Positions 23,127 to 31,305 of a stretch of DNA of 35,711 bases are shown in pieces. The translations under genes and the position numbers were made by a program. How positions within the stretch are numbered: the first letter of the stretch is position 1; each line of letters opens with the position of its first letter. The notes below the pieces were generated by a model. That model made no database searches and had not been told where the DNA came from. It saw only the letters and a program-made list of their open reading frames with translations. The DNA is from Candidatus Aenigmatarchaeota archaeon (GTDB lineage: Archaea > Aenigmatarchaeota > Aenigmatarchaeia > QMZS01): NCBI GenBank assembly GCA_023134135.1, contig JAGLVB010000010.1:1-35711 (forward strand), given 5' to 3'.

Positions 23127-23966
23127 ATGGTAGTACCAGAAACAGTTTCGAGAAAAGTCCTTGAAAGTTTGAGAGGTATAGGTCTTAACCTATATGAGAG
23201 GAATCTATACACCGCAATCTTAATCAAAAAAGTTGCAACTGCAAGTGAACTCTCTGAATTATCCCGCGTTCCAAGAGCAAGAGTTTATGATGTTTTGGAG
23301 TCCCTTGAACAAAAAGGTTTTGTGGTGGTGCAGCACGGAAGTCCTTTCAAATATGTTGCGGTCGAACCAAAAGAAGCATTTGAAAATCTTAAATCAAACA
23401 TAAAAAAAGAAGCTGAACTAACAGTTACAAGACTGGAAGAACTGAAAAAAAGCGAGATCATGGCTGATTTAGTCTCACTCTACAAAAAAGATTTAAAAAT
23501 GATTTCCCCTGGAAGTTTCAACGCAGTTATAAAATCAGAAGATAAAATAAGAATGCAGACAAAAACTTTATTGTCCAAGGCAAAAACACAAGTAAATATT
23601 TTGACTTCAGAAAAAGGAATTGCGGATTTAAAAGAACATATGAGATCTTTCAGCAAACTAAAAAGCAAAAATGTTGAAATAAATATCATGGGTCCTATAA
23701 CAACCAGAAACAGAAAACAGGCTATGGAACTATTGCCTTACGCAAATTTAAAGCATCTGGAAGGTGTTGAATTGCCTTTAGGTAAGTTGCAGATAATCGA
23801 TGGGGAACATGTTCTTATGGGTTTGGTGAATGATACTGAAATTGAACCTTCACAGGAAATTGCTTTTTGGACGCAGAGTTCTCATGTTGCAAATGAATTA
23901 ATGACTCCAATATTCAAACAACTATGGACTCAGGCAAAAGATATCACAAAATCAGAAAATAACTAA
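23127..23966 (+). CDS. TrmB-family transcriptional regulator (copy 2)
   Basis: A 279-residue regulator. The winged helix-turn-helix spans about residues 8-75, with RVPRARVYDVLESLEQKGFVVV nearly the same as copy 1 at 131-871. A coiled coil (about 85-115) follows, then a phospholipase-D-like effector domain (about 140-270; VNILTSEKGIADLKEH, VEINIMGPITTRNRK). The frame opens 28 codons earlier at 23043, but the TATA box at 23099-23107 lies within that extension. The last 15 bases overlap the end of the convergent MEMO1-family gene. No TACTNNNAGTA palindrome is seen near it, so the target set may differ from copy 1. Confidence 0.85.
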   Translation: MVVPETVSRKVLESLRGIGLNLYERNLYTAILIKKVATASELSELSRVPRARVYDVLESLEQKGFVVVQHGSPFKYVAVEPKEAFENLKSNIKKEAELTVTRLEELKKSEIMADLVSLYKKDLKMISPGSFNAVIKSEDKIRMQTKTLLSKAKTQVNILTSEKGIADLKEHMRSFSKLKSKNVEINIMGPITTRNRKQAMELLPYANLKHLEGVELPLGKLQIIDGEHVLMGLVNDTEIEPSQEIAFWTQSSHVANELMTPIFKQLWTQAKDITKSENN

Positions 23967-24773
23967 ACCTCCATAACCAACGATTGTAGAAGCGTCATGT
24001 GAAGAAGAAAAAGAAGTGTCATATGCGATTTTTTCTATTTTTTTACATCTTAAATTTTTAGCGATTTCTAAAAGCAATGCAATTGGTGTCGCCCCGCAAA
24101 TTGTTAAATCCTTGTCTTTTGTATAATTCAAAAAAGCTTTCCCGTCAAATTTGCATATTTGTTTGATAATTTCATTATCCAGATTTTTAACATAATCGTT
24201 TGGATCATACAAACTTTCTTTTGGAAAAAAATTGTATGAAGAACCGTAATGAATTAAATCAGAAGTCGCTATAAAAAAATAATTTTCTTCGCTCAATAAT
24301 TTTGCAAGTTCAAGAATCTCTTTGTAAGAAATATTTGGCAGCTGAATTGGGATAAATTCAAAATCCTTAAAAAGATACTGCAAAAAAGGAATCTGCACTT
24401 CTATTGAATGTTCCTTTTTAAGCGCAAATTCATCCTGTATGATTGCCTGCTCTTTTGTCAGGTAATCTGAAAAAGCCCTGTCTATTTTTGCTGTCCCTAA
24501 AGGCGTTTGCCAGTCCTCCTTTGAAGTTGCAATAATACCTGCCCTTTGATGATCCACCCCAAGTATTACAAAATTCCTCTTTTTTGTGCCTGAAATAGCT
24601 TTATAAGTTTTAGCAGCAACCTGACCTGAAAACAGATAACCCGCATGAGGCACAATGATTCCTAAAGCATTATTGTAATATTCTGTTTTCGCCTGAAATA
24701 ACAGGTTTAATTCCGCTTTCAGTTCATCTTTTGTTGAAGGATAAAAAGCGCCTGCAAATTCCGGGAGTCTCAT
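23952..24773 (-). CDS. MEMO1-family protein
   Basis: A 273-residue protein of the MEMO1 family, a metal-binding fold related to class III extradiol dioxygenases and found in archaea and eukaryotes. Typical segments are RLPEFAGAFYPS at the N-terminus, GIIVPHAGYLFSGQVAAKTY (the first metal-site His), FVILGVDHQ, HSIEVQIPFLQYLF and TSDLIHYG. The biochemical role is not settled. In many archaea the gene lies near AMMECR1 or radical-SAM genes; neither is here. The ATG at 24771-24773 starts right at the conserved MRLPEFAGAFYP. Its 3' end overlaps the TrmB gene by 15 bases. Confidence 0.9.
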   Translation of the reverse strand: MRLPEFAGAFYPSTKDELKAELNLLFQAKTEYYNNALGIIVPHAGYLFSGQVAAKTYKAISGTKKRNFVILGVDHQRAGIIATSKEDWQTPLGTAKIDRAFSDYLTKEQAIIQDEFALKKEHSIEVQIPFLQYLFKDFEFIPIQLPNISYKEILELAKLLSEENYFFIATSDLIHYGSSYNFFPKESLYDPNDYVKNLDNEIIKQICKFDGKAFLNYTKDKDLTICGATPIALLLEIAKNLRCKKIEKIAYDTSFSSSHDASTIVGYGGLVIF

Positions 24774-24830
24774 AATTAAACTATTTATCAAAATATCTTA
24801 AATGTGTTCTAAAATTACAGGTATTTAATT

Positions 24831-26081
24831 ATGGTATTCTCATCAATAGGTTATTTTGGAATATTTGATATTGTCCAGTTGTTCTGCTATTTCATAATGG
24901 TCTATTGTTCGATTTTATGGTTCGTTGTTTTTATTAAAAATCATTACAAATTTTTTGTTGACAAACCTATAAAAAATTATCCTTCAGTCACGTTTCTTAT
25001 CCCGGCTTATAATGAAAAAAAGTTCCTTTCCAAATGCCTAAATTCAGTTTTAAATCTTGATTATCCAAAAAATAAACTGAAAATTATCTGCATAAATGAC
25101 GGGTCCACAGATGAAACTTCTGAAATATGCAAAAATATAAAAAACCGCAGAGTGTTGGTTATTAACAAAAAAAATACAGGGAAAGCAGACTCGCTTAACA
25201 TAGCTCTAAAATTGGTTGACAGTGAATTTGTTGTATCTATGGATGCGGATTCTTTTCCAAGAAAAAATTATCTGAAAAAAATAATTGGTCATTTTGATGA
25301 CAAAGATATTGCGGCTATTTCTCCGGCTATGAAAATTAACAAACCGCAAACAATTATGCAGCAAATACAATGGGTGGAATATATCTTTTCAATTTATCTG
25401 AGGAAATTATTTGCAATATTTGACTGTCAATATGTCCTCCCCGGTCCGGGCTCTATTTACAGAACAGATAAACTTAAAGAAATTGGGGGGTGGGATAAAA
25501 ACAGTCTTGTGGAAGACACTGAACTGGCTTTCAGAATGTATGAAAAAGGGTATAAAATTGAAAATTGTATAAACGCGTATGTTGACACAGAAGCCCCTGA
25601 AAAATTTAAAGAATTATTTCAACAGAGGGTTAGATGGTATAGAGGATATTTGCAGACCACATTCCAATATAAACATTTACTTGGAAATTCAAAATATGGA
25701 AATCTTGGTCTATTCATACTGCCGATTAATTTTGTATGGATTTTTATTCTTGGATTTTTATTCTTTATGCCTTTGTATATGTTGCTTAAAGACTTTTCTG
25801 AGTACCTGCATATTCTGTCTCTGGTTGGTTTTGAATGGTCTCCTTTAATATTTAATTTTGACATCCTATATGTAAGTTCCTATAATTATTTTTTTGTATT
25901 GTTCTTCCTGATGGGTATAACAACAATACTCCTGAGTTTATATACTTCGGGCGAGAAAATAGATTTTAAAACAAAAAAAATATTCTATTTCGGGTATTTA
26001 TTTATTTACCCTTTCCTGTATTCTACATTCTGGATTGCGGCTGTAGTATACGAAATATTTAAAATAGATAATAAATGGTAA
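24831..26081 (+). CDS. Membrane glycosyltransferase family 2, processive type
   Basis: A 416-residue polysaccharide synthase-like enzyme. One or two N-terminal membrane helices (about 12-40) precede the GT2 domain (about 52-285). It has SVTFLIPAYNE, INDGSTDE (D90), the DAD metal motif (138-140), VED (228-229) and the QxxRW motif (265-269, QQRVRW). This set marks processive family 2 enzymes such as cellulose, hyaluronan or poly-N-acetylglucosamine synthases. Further membrane helices follow (about 290-315, 345-375, 390-412). It overlaps the next gene by 7 bases, so it is coupled to the thioredoxin-like protein. It may build a surface polysaccharide or extend a lipid-linked glycan. Confidence 0.88.
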   Translation: MVFSSIGYFGIFDIVQLFCYFIMVYCSILWFVVFIKNHYKFFVDKPIKNYPSVTFLIPAYNEKKFLSKCLNSVLNLDYPKNKLKIICINDGSTDETSEICKNIKNRRVLVINKKNTGKADSLNIALKLVDSEFVVSMDADSFPRKNYLKKIIGHFDDKDIAAISPAMKINKPQTIMQQIQWVEYIFSIYLRKLFAIFDCQYVLPGPGSIYRTDKLKEIGGWDKNSLVEDTELAFRMYEKGYKIENCINAYVDTEAPEKFKELFQQRVRWYRGYLQTTFQYKHLLGNSKYGNLGLFILPINFVWIFILGFLFFMPLYMLLKDFSEYLHILSLVGFEWSPLIFNFDILYVSSYNYFFVLFFLMGITTILLSLYTSGEKIDFKTKKIFYFGYLFIYPFLYSTFWIAAVVYEIFKIDNKW

Positions 26082-26743
26082 AGAGAAAAATAGACGCGCA
26101 ATTGTACATCATAGTATTCTTCATAACCATTTCAATATTCGTTGCGGGTCTTTTTCTTGGAAGTGTTCTCAGTAAAAACAAATTAAGCAGTTTATCTGAG
26201 GATCTGGAATCTCTTGAGAGAATGAGGAATACGCAGGAAACAAATAGCCTGTTATTGGATTCTCTTGATGAAAAAATATGTTTGGGTCTTGAATCTTACA
26301 TTAATGATATGTTGCCTGAAATAGAGAATCTTGCGGAAAGAGTTGCTTATTATGAACGCAGCGCTGACAGCAAAAGATTTGGAATTAAAGAATATGAAGA
26401 TATCAAAAAAGATTATAACTTATTGTTAATCAGATATTGGATAATAACAAATAAGCTGGAAAAAAATTGCGATGAAAATATTGTGGATATTATTTATTTT
26501 TATTCCAACAAAAAATGCGATGACTGCAAAGACCAGGGTATTTATCTTGACAGTATAAAAAAACAATATCCTGAAATTATGATATTTGCTTTAGATAAAG
26601 ATTTAAACCTATCCACCATTGAGATTCTGGCAAAGTCATTTAATATAACAGAAGTTCCTTCTTTAATAATTAATGGAAAAAATTATTCCGGATTAAAGAA
26701 TAAAGAAAAAATAATAGAATTGATTGCTCCTGAATCTAAATAA
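26075..26743 (+). CDS. Membrane-anchored thioredoxin-like protein
   Basis: A 222-residue protein. A membrane helix (about 10-31, YIIVFFITISIFVAGLFLG) is followed by a long helical, coiled-coil-like segment (about 36-130) and a C-terminal thioredoxin fold (about 135-222). The fold carries a CDDC pair (C148, C151) after the first strand (VDIIYFYSN) and the conserved cis-proline P195 in EVPSLIING. The domain should face outside the cell and act as a thiol oxidoreductase. CDDC is not the usual CGPC or CPHC. The gene overlaps the glycosyltransferase by 7 bases, so they are co-translated. A role in folding or redox repair of cell-surface proteins is an inference. Confidence 0.78.
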   Translation: MVKRKIDAQLYIIVFFITISIFVAGLFLGSVLSKNKLSSLSEDLESLERMRNTQETNSLLLDSLDEKICLGLESYINDMLPEIENLAERVAYYERSADSKRFGIKEYEDIKKDYNLLLIRYWIITNKLEKNCDENIVDIIYFYSNKKCDDCKDQGIYLDSIKKQYPEIMIFALDKDLNLSTIEILAKSFNITEVPSLIINGKNYSGLKNKEKIIELIAPESK

Positions 26744-26744
26744 A

Positions 26745-28106
26745 CTAATTGACTCTATATATAAATATTTCCTGATTACAATCCCCTTCTATTTTTTTGA
26801 CTAAAGATAACCTTTCATGGACGTCCAATAGATTTTTATTATATTCCATCCCAACAAGGGAATTATAAGCAAAATATTGCGGGTTATATATATTTATCAT
26901 ATTTGTGATATTCTTATCCCAAGTGCTTGAAACAGAAGTATTAAGATAATAACCCAACCAAGGCCAGTAATTGCTAATTATGACCTGAGGTTTTTCTTCA
27001 AGAGAATTAAAATATTGAACTGAATTTAAAATACTGCTATTGGAATCGCAATTATTTTCTAAATTTATATTGATAAGACCAAAGAATAAAAAAACACTGC
27101 CTGATAAAATAAGGACTAATGAGAGAATTTTAAAATTAAATTTCTTTAAAACCCGTCTTTCACTCAGCCAAAGCAAACCAGAATAACTGATTAAATACAG
27201 GAAGGGTAAGAAAACAATATAATATCTGGCTAATTTCATATTTACAAAAAACAGATAATAAACCAAAGAGATAACTACATAAGAAACAATTAAATATTCT
27301 TTGTGTTTAGTCAAAAAAATTAATCCAAAGGGCAGGAAAAAAATTAGCAACCCGAGCGTTAAAAATAAGTTGTTTAATTGCAATGTTGCTGGTTGATTAA
27401 TTGTATAATCCGCAACTATTTTGTACTGTTCCTTGAAATCCCAAATAATGTCATCATAGGTTATATAATTATAACCTACCCAGGGCAATAAAGCCAATAG
27501 AACAAATGAAGTAAACAAGATAAATCCTTTATAATCTTTTTTTAGGACAAATTCAATAAATACCGCCAAAGCAAACAAAGCCACAGTAAACCTGGATAAA
27601 AAAGCCAATGCAAAAAAAGCGCCTGAAATGGAAATAAACGCAAATTTTCCGGATTCTCTGTATTTAAGAAAACTCAAAAAAGACAATAATAAAAACATAA
27701 GCGCCGGGACATCTGTATAAACCCTAAAACCCCAAAGAATAAATTGCGATGAAATGGAAAATAAAAAGGTTATTAGAAGGGAATGGTTTATAGAAAAAAA
27801 TTCCCTTGAAATTAGATAAAAAACAAACACGGTTAACAAACTCATTAAAATAACAACAAACCTGGCTGCAAAAATACTTTCTCCGGTAAAATACCAAACA
27901 AAAGCAATTATATATTCTAAAAAAGGGTATCTGAAATCTTCTACAAAATTACTCCCTCCCAGATGATTTCTTGCATTTCCAAGATAAGCGCATTCATCCC
28001 ATAGAAGAACTGGGTTTAAATAGTTAAATGACAAAAAAACTACTAACAGAAAAATCATTAAAGAAGACAGTAAATATAATTCCTTTCTGGTTTGTATCAG
28101 CTTCAT
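26745..28106 (-). CDS. Glycosyltransferase family 39-like membrane protein
   Basis: A 453-residue polytopic enzyme of the PMT/ArnT type, which transfers sugars from polyprenyl-phosphate donors. About ten or more membrane helices are visible. The first outer loop carries the catalytic Asp-Glu pair (D37, E38 in LLWDECAYLGNARNH), the hallmark of family 39. RYPFLEYIIAFVWYFTGES resembles the family's loop near helix 2, and the C-terminal soluble part is short. It converges with the thioredoxin-like gene (1 base apart) and diverges from the dolichyl-phosphate-sugar synthase-like gene, whose product could provide its donor. It probably decorates surface proteins or lipids. Confidence 0.82.
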   Translation of the reverse strand: MKLIQTRKELYLLSSLMIFLLVVFLSFNYLNPVLLWDECAYLGNARNHLGGSNFVEDFRYPFLEYIIAFVWYFTGESIFAARFVVILMSLLTVFVFYLISREFFSINHSLLITFLFSISSQFILWGFRVYTDVPALMFLLLSFLSFLKYRESGKFAFISISGAFFALAFLSRFTVALFALAVFIEFVLKKDYKGFILFTSFVLLALLPWVGYNYITYDDIIWDFKEQYKIVADYTINQPATLQLNNLFLTLGLLIFFLPFGLIFLTKHKEYLIVSYVVISLVYYLFFVNMKLARYYIVFLPFLYLISYSGLLWLSERRVLKKFNFKILSLVLILSGSVFLFFGLININLENNCDSNSSILNSVQYFNSLEEKPQVIISNYWPWLGYYLNTSVSSTWDKNITNMINIYNPQYFAYNSLVGMEYNKNLLDVHERLSLVKKIEGDCNQEIFIYRVN

Positions 28107-28160
28107 AAAAAACCATATAGAAAATTAAGTTATATTCTAAAACAATCAAAAGAATCTATT

Positions 28161-28856
28161 ATGAAGTTTACGCTAATAATTCCTACTTACAATGAAGGAA
28201 AAATTATTGAAAAATCAATTTTAAAACTGGAAAATTTTCTTGAAAAAAACAAAATAAATGCTGAAGTAATTATTTCTGATGGAGGTAGCCTAGATAATAC
28301 CCTGAAAAAATCAAAAACACTAAAAAAAAGATATGCCTCTCTGGAAATAATTGAAAGAAATAATCGAACTGGAAAAGGCAAGAGTATTGAAGAAGCAATA
28401 AAAAAATCAAAATCGAATTTTATCGTGTTTATGGATGCGGATTTATCTGTTAACTTGGATAATCTGCCAAAAATAATCAATTATCTAAAACAGGATTATG
28501 ATATTGCAATTGGATCAAGATTTGATAAAAACAGTGAAGTAAAAAGAAAATTTACAAGAAAAGTTATTTCGTCTGTTTATTCTTGTATGATTCAGGGTTT
28601 ATTTGGATTAAAAATAAAAGATTATCAATGTGGATTTAAAGGATTTAATCGCAAAAAAATAATGCCTCTTTTGGATAAAATTGAAAATAAAGGTTTTTTC
28701 TGGGATACTGAATTAATAATCAAGGCTAATGCGAAAGGATTAAAAATTAAAGAATTTGGGGTGCAGTGGGAAGAAACCAGAAACTCAAGTATAAATATTC
28801 TTGCCACAAGCCTGAGTTTCCTAAAATCCATCATATGGTTAAGATTAAGGATTTGA
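28161..28856 (+). CDS. Dolichyl-phosphate mannosyltransferase-like GT2 enzyme
   Basis: A 231-residue soluble glycosyltransferase of the DPM1/Alg5 type. It has FTLIIPTYNEG at the N-terminus, SDGGSLDNT (D40), FMDADLS with metal motif DAD (92-94), IAIGSRFD, YQCGFKGFNR and WDTELIIKA. Such enzymes move a sugar from a nucleotide donor to dolichyl phosphate on the cytoplasmic side. I start at the ATG at 28161 rather than 28092, since the family begins right at this strand and a TATA-like box lies at 28125-28136. The membrane gene at 28859 follows after 2 bases. Together they match the two halves of Haloferax AglD. Confidence 0.87.
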   Translation: MKFTLIIPTYNEGKIIEKSILKLENFLEKNKINAEVIISDGGSLDNTLKKSKTLKKRYASLEIIERNNRTGKGKSIEEAIKKSKSNFIVFMDADLSVNLDNLPKIINYLKQDYDIAIGSRFDKNSEVKRKFTRKVISSVYSCMIQGLFGLKIKDYQCGFKGFNRKKIMPLLDKIENKGFFWDTELIIKANAKGLKIKEFGVQWEETRNSSINILATSLSFLKSIIWLRLRI

Positions 28857-28858
28857 AG

Positions 28859-29791
28859 ATGAAATATTCTAAATTAATTGGATTGTTTGGTATTGGATTA
28901 TTTATCTATCTGATATCTTTTATAAACCTTGAATTACTCGTGGATTCTTTTAAAAATTTGGATATTATTTATTTATTAATTTCATTTTCATTTATAATAT
29001 CTGGAGTTCTGATAAAATCATTAAAATGGCGTCTAATAATCAACAAAAATGACAGACTATCAATGAAAACTACAATTATCGCATGGATTTCCGGTTTTGG
29101 TGTTGGATTAATAACCCCCGCCAAATTAGGTGAACTTGTTAGAGCAAAATTCCTGAAATCAAAACCAGGAATATCCATACTTACTGTTTTGGTTGACAGG
29201 TTTAATGATATTCTTGTTCTTTTTCTTATTGGGATTTTCGCAGTGTTTGTACTATTCTCAAAGAAGTCCGCACTATTTAACTTAAGTTACTTGTTCATTT
29301 TGTTTTTTGTTTTCTTCATCATTGGGGTCTTTATTTTAAAAAGTGAAAAAACAGTTAAAAAAATAGGAAGACCTTTTTATAAATTTTTGGTTCCGGAAAA
29401 ATTCAAGAACTTTGCAGGAGAAAATATTAATTTATTTTACAAAAACTTTAAAAAAATGAATAAAAATAAAATTTTTGTTAATTTTCTGTTGGCAATTTTT
29501 GCCTGGTTTATTTGTTTTGCCCAGTATTGGTTTTTAGCCTGCGCATTTGGATTAGATATATCCTATTTTCTTATTTGTTTAATTACACCAATCCTGATTC
29601 TTGTTCAGTTAATTCCGATCTCCGTTTCAGGAATTGGCACAAGAGAAGCAGCAGCTGTTTTAATTCTGTCAAATTTTGGAATATCTCCTGAACTTGCAAT
29701 TGCCTTCTCACTTGGAATCTTAATTGAAGATTTCATTCTTGGGGGTACTGGGTTAATTATTTTGTTCTTCTCAACTAAAGAACTAAATTAA
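28859..29791 (+). CDS. UPF0104 / AglD-type integral membrane protein
   Basis: A 310-residue protein with about eight membrane helices. It has the UPF0104 (lysylphosphatidylglycerol synthase membrane region) motifs: SLKWRLII near 50, GFGVGLITPAKLGELVRAKFL split over about 82-102, VDRFNDILVL near 122, and the C-terminal PISVSGIGTREAAAV near 250-265. In Haloferax AglD this region is fused behind a GT2 domain and is needed for adding the last mannose of the S-layer glycan; here the two parts are separate, adjacent genes. Flippase-like activity has been proposed for the family. The ATG at 28859 follows the GT2 stop by 2 bases, with a weak AAGGA site before it. Confidence 0.85.
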   Translation: MKYSKLIGLFGIGLFIYLISFINLELLVDSFKNLDIIYLLISFSFIISGVLIKSLKWRLIINKNDRLSMKTTIIAWISGFGVGLITPAKLGELVRAKFLKSKPGISILTVLVDRFNDILVLFLIGIFAVFVLFSKKSALFNLSYLFILFFVFFIIGVFILKSEKTVKKIGRPFYKFLVPEKFKNFAGENINLFYKNFKKMNKNKIFVNFLLAIFAWFICFAQYWFLACAFGLDISYFLICLITPILILVQLIPISVSGIGTREAAAVLILSNFGISPELAIAFSLGILIEDFILGGTGLIILFFSTKELN

Positions 29792-29856
29792 AAAAATAAA
29801 ATTTATAGAAATAAAAAAGATTAAAAAATCTTTTTGGATTTAATTGACCTTACCGG
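29788..29856. repeat. R0: third, diverged copy of the S-layer terminator repeat
   Basis: This stretch aligns with the first 80-90 bases of repeats R1 and R2: the AAAATTTATAGAAAT block, the A-rich run, the GATT/AATC terminator hairpin, GGATT and ACCTTAC. It has several substitutions and about a 10-base deletion. The S-layer coding tail present in R1 and R2 is not recognisable here. It lies directly downstream of the HEPN gene at 29883. Confidence 0.7.
29814..29835. terminator. AT-rich bidirectional terminator hairpin (R0)
   Basis: AAAAAGATT and AATCTTTTT pair across an AAAA loop, with T runs on both strands. It sits between the convergent genes ending at 29791 and 29883 and can stop transcription from both sides. 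Confidence 0.6.
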
Positions 29857-29882
29857 GATTGGTTAAAATAGGTTTATATCGA

Positions 29883-30440
29883 TTACAGTTTCTTAACTTC
29901 TTCTATTATCTGTTCTATCAGATTTTCGTCTACTTCTTCCGAAACAAGTTTTATTTTTGTTACAAATTGTCTTGCATAGTCCATTATTAGTTCGCTTTCT
30001 CTATAACTTGTAAATATTCCATATTGCGCTTTTTCCCTTGTCTGTTTTACTTTCCAGAAAAAATTCAGGTATTTCTCACTTATATTTAATTGCTCTATTT
30101 TGTCTTTTTTATATTTGAGTTCATCAAATTTTTTGAGAAGTAAAAAAAGTTTATCTTTAAAAAAGTATTCTAATACAGCAACTGTCGCTGCATGCTCTTT
30201 ACTTTCTAATCCTAATCTCATAATGAGAGAAGTTGCGGCATGATACATGGCATAATAAGCGGTTATTATAACCCAATCGGTGTGTTTTAATTTACTTAAA
30301 TCAGACATAACAATTAAATTGTGGTCTGCTTTATCCATATGCGCTTTAGCAAGAGAAATATTTGGTTTTGTTATTCTCAATCCCCTCACGCCTTTCTTTT
30401 CTCTTTCCAAAGCTTTTCTTATAATATCCTGAACTTTCAT
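29883..30440 (-). CDS. HEPN-domain protein, partner of MNT (module 1)
   Basis: A 185-residue helical HEPN-family protein, probably the toxin (RNase-like) of a HEPN/MNT toxin-antitoxin pair. The long helix pair is typical: AYYAMYHAATSLIMRLGLES followed by KEHAATVAVL. In the place of the catalytic Rx4-6H motif I read R135-EKAQ-Y140, so the canonical histidine is absent, as in UPF0332-type members; cutting activity is therefore uncertain. Its start overlaps the MNT gene by 4 bases (ATG inside the upstream stop), so translation is coupled. It is homologous to the HEPN protein at 31306-31776: same WV-(I/A)-x-T-x-YY block, same R-x4-Y. Confidence 0.8.
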   Translation of the reverse strand: MKVQDIIRKALEREKKGVRGLRITKPNISLAKAHMDKADHNLIVMSDLSKLKHTDWVIITAYYAMYHAATSLIMRLGLESKEHAATVAVLEYFFKDKLFLLLKKFDELKYKKDKIEQLNISEKYLNFFWKVKQTREKAQYGIFTSYRESELIMDYARQFVTKIKLVSEEVDENLIEQIIEEVKKL

Positions 30441-31021
30441 TTTTGATACATAATATCCACAAACTTTTTGGTTCCTGTAAAAATAATATGGTTTTCTTTT
30501 ACCTCTTTAATTAATTCACCGTCTTTCTGTTTTAAAAATTCATTTTTTGTTAGTTGAATTGCAGAAAGTTCTTTTCCATACAAAGAATAAATTTCCTTTA
30601 TTTCTTTTTCCAAGTTTATTTTTCTCTCTGTTAAAATAAATAAATCTATGTCGCTGTCTTTCTTTGCGATTCCTTTTGCATAAGAGCCAAAAATAACACC
30701 AAAAATAACTTTATTTCTTATTTTCTCAAAAAAACCAGATAGAATTAGTTTTAGTTCTTTGTTTTTCACAAAAAAATGTTCTCTTTCTTCTATTTCCGAT
30801 AAAGTTAATAAAACACTTGTTTTTTCATTTTTAAAGTTTAGCGAGCATAGAATCGCTTTCCCTATTTTATTTTCTAAAATCACCTGTTCTTTAATAAGTT
30901 CATGCACTTTTTTATTTATAAAAGAATAGGCTTTATTAGTTCCTCTGGAAATTTCATTTATTGTATATTCTCTATTAAAATTTCTTGCCAGGAACAATAT
31001 TATGTTTTGTTTTGTTTTCAT
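30437..31021 (-). CDS. Winged-helix plus MNT nucleotidyltransferase antitoxin (module 1)
   Basis: A 194-residue protein with an N-terminal winged helix (about 5-62; NREYTINEISRGTNKAYSFI) and a minimal nucleotidyltransferase domain (about 85-190). The domain shows G112-S113 (GVIFGSYAKG) and the metal pair D124, D126 (DSDIDLFIL). MNT proteins paired with HEPN partners act as antitoxins; in MntA/HepT systems they add AMP to a HEPN tyrosine. The DNA-binding domain suggests autoregulation, and a GATAATATTATC palindrome with repeated ATTATCTCTTT lies right before the start (31022-31053). It overlaps the HEPN gene by 4 bases. Confidence 0.82.
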   Translation of the reverse strand: MKTKQNIILFLARNFNREYTINEISRGTNKAYSFINKKVHELIKEQVILENKIGKAILCSLNFKNEKTSVLLTLSEIEEREHFFVKNKELKLILSGFFEKIRNKVIFGVIFGSYAKGIAKKDSDIDLFILTERKINLEKEIKEIYSLYGKELSAIQLTKNEFLKQKDGELIKEVKENHIIFTGTKKFVDIMYQK

Positions 31022-31053
31022 ATTATCTCTTTATGTGATAATATTATCTCTTT
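31022..31053. promoter_or_regulatory. Probable autoregulatory operator of MNT module 1
   Basis: ATTATCTCTTT occurs twice (31022-31032, 31043-31053), and GATAATATTATC (31037-31048) is a perfect palindrome between them. The block lies between the TATA-like stretch (about 31056-31070 on the minus strand) and the ATG at 31019-31021, the right place for repression by the gene's own winged-helix product. Confidence 0.5.
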
Positions 31054-31145
31054 TTAAGATATATATAACCTTTATTAGTTGAATTTGTCAAATAGAAGTA
31101 AAATTAATTGTTAAAAATATAAAATTTATAGAAATTAAAAAAAAT

Positions 31146-31169
31146 AAAAAAGATTAAAAAATCTTTTTT
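31146..31169. terminator. AT-rich terminator hairpin (R1)
   Basis: AAAAAAGATT and AATCTTTTTT pair across AAAA. By position it ends the MNT-HEPN module 2 transcript, although it is a copy of the S-layer terminator. Confidence 0.6.
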
Positions 31170-31195
31170 TGGATTAGATGTACCTTACTTAGTAA

Positions 31196-31295
31196 TTACT
31201 CGAGAGCAGTTACTTCGAAAGGAGTTGCAGTTCCAGATACTTTTACGCCGGTTCCTGTTAAAGCATGTGTATCATACTGTTGTAATACGCTACAA
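31196..31295 (-). pseudogene. S-layer gene 3' fragment
   Basis: This copy of the last 32 codons and stop of the S-layer gene (ends TPFEVTALE) has no start of its own and no 5' part. It is intact at base level, so the duplication is recent or kept alike by gene conversion. It would be transcribed as the 3' tail of the HEPN mRNA. Confidence 0.9.
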
Positions 31296-31305
31296 TTACT
31301 CTCAC

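Larger units (their letters stand above)
31111..31295. repeat. R1: 185-bp direct repeat (S-layer 3' end plus terminator)
   Basis: Identical to 32372-32556 at 184 of 185 positions; the one difference is A at 31191 versus G at 32452, and there are no gaps. On the minus strand it holds the last 32 S-layer codons, the stop codon and the downstream terminator. It ends 10 bases after the stop codon of the HEPN gene at 31306. Confidence 0.95.

Noticed and set aside
28092-28160. Longer start for the DPM-like glycosyltransferase
   Set aside because: The extension overlaps the divergent gene's start and the promoter region. The family begins at the ATG at 28161.
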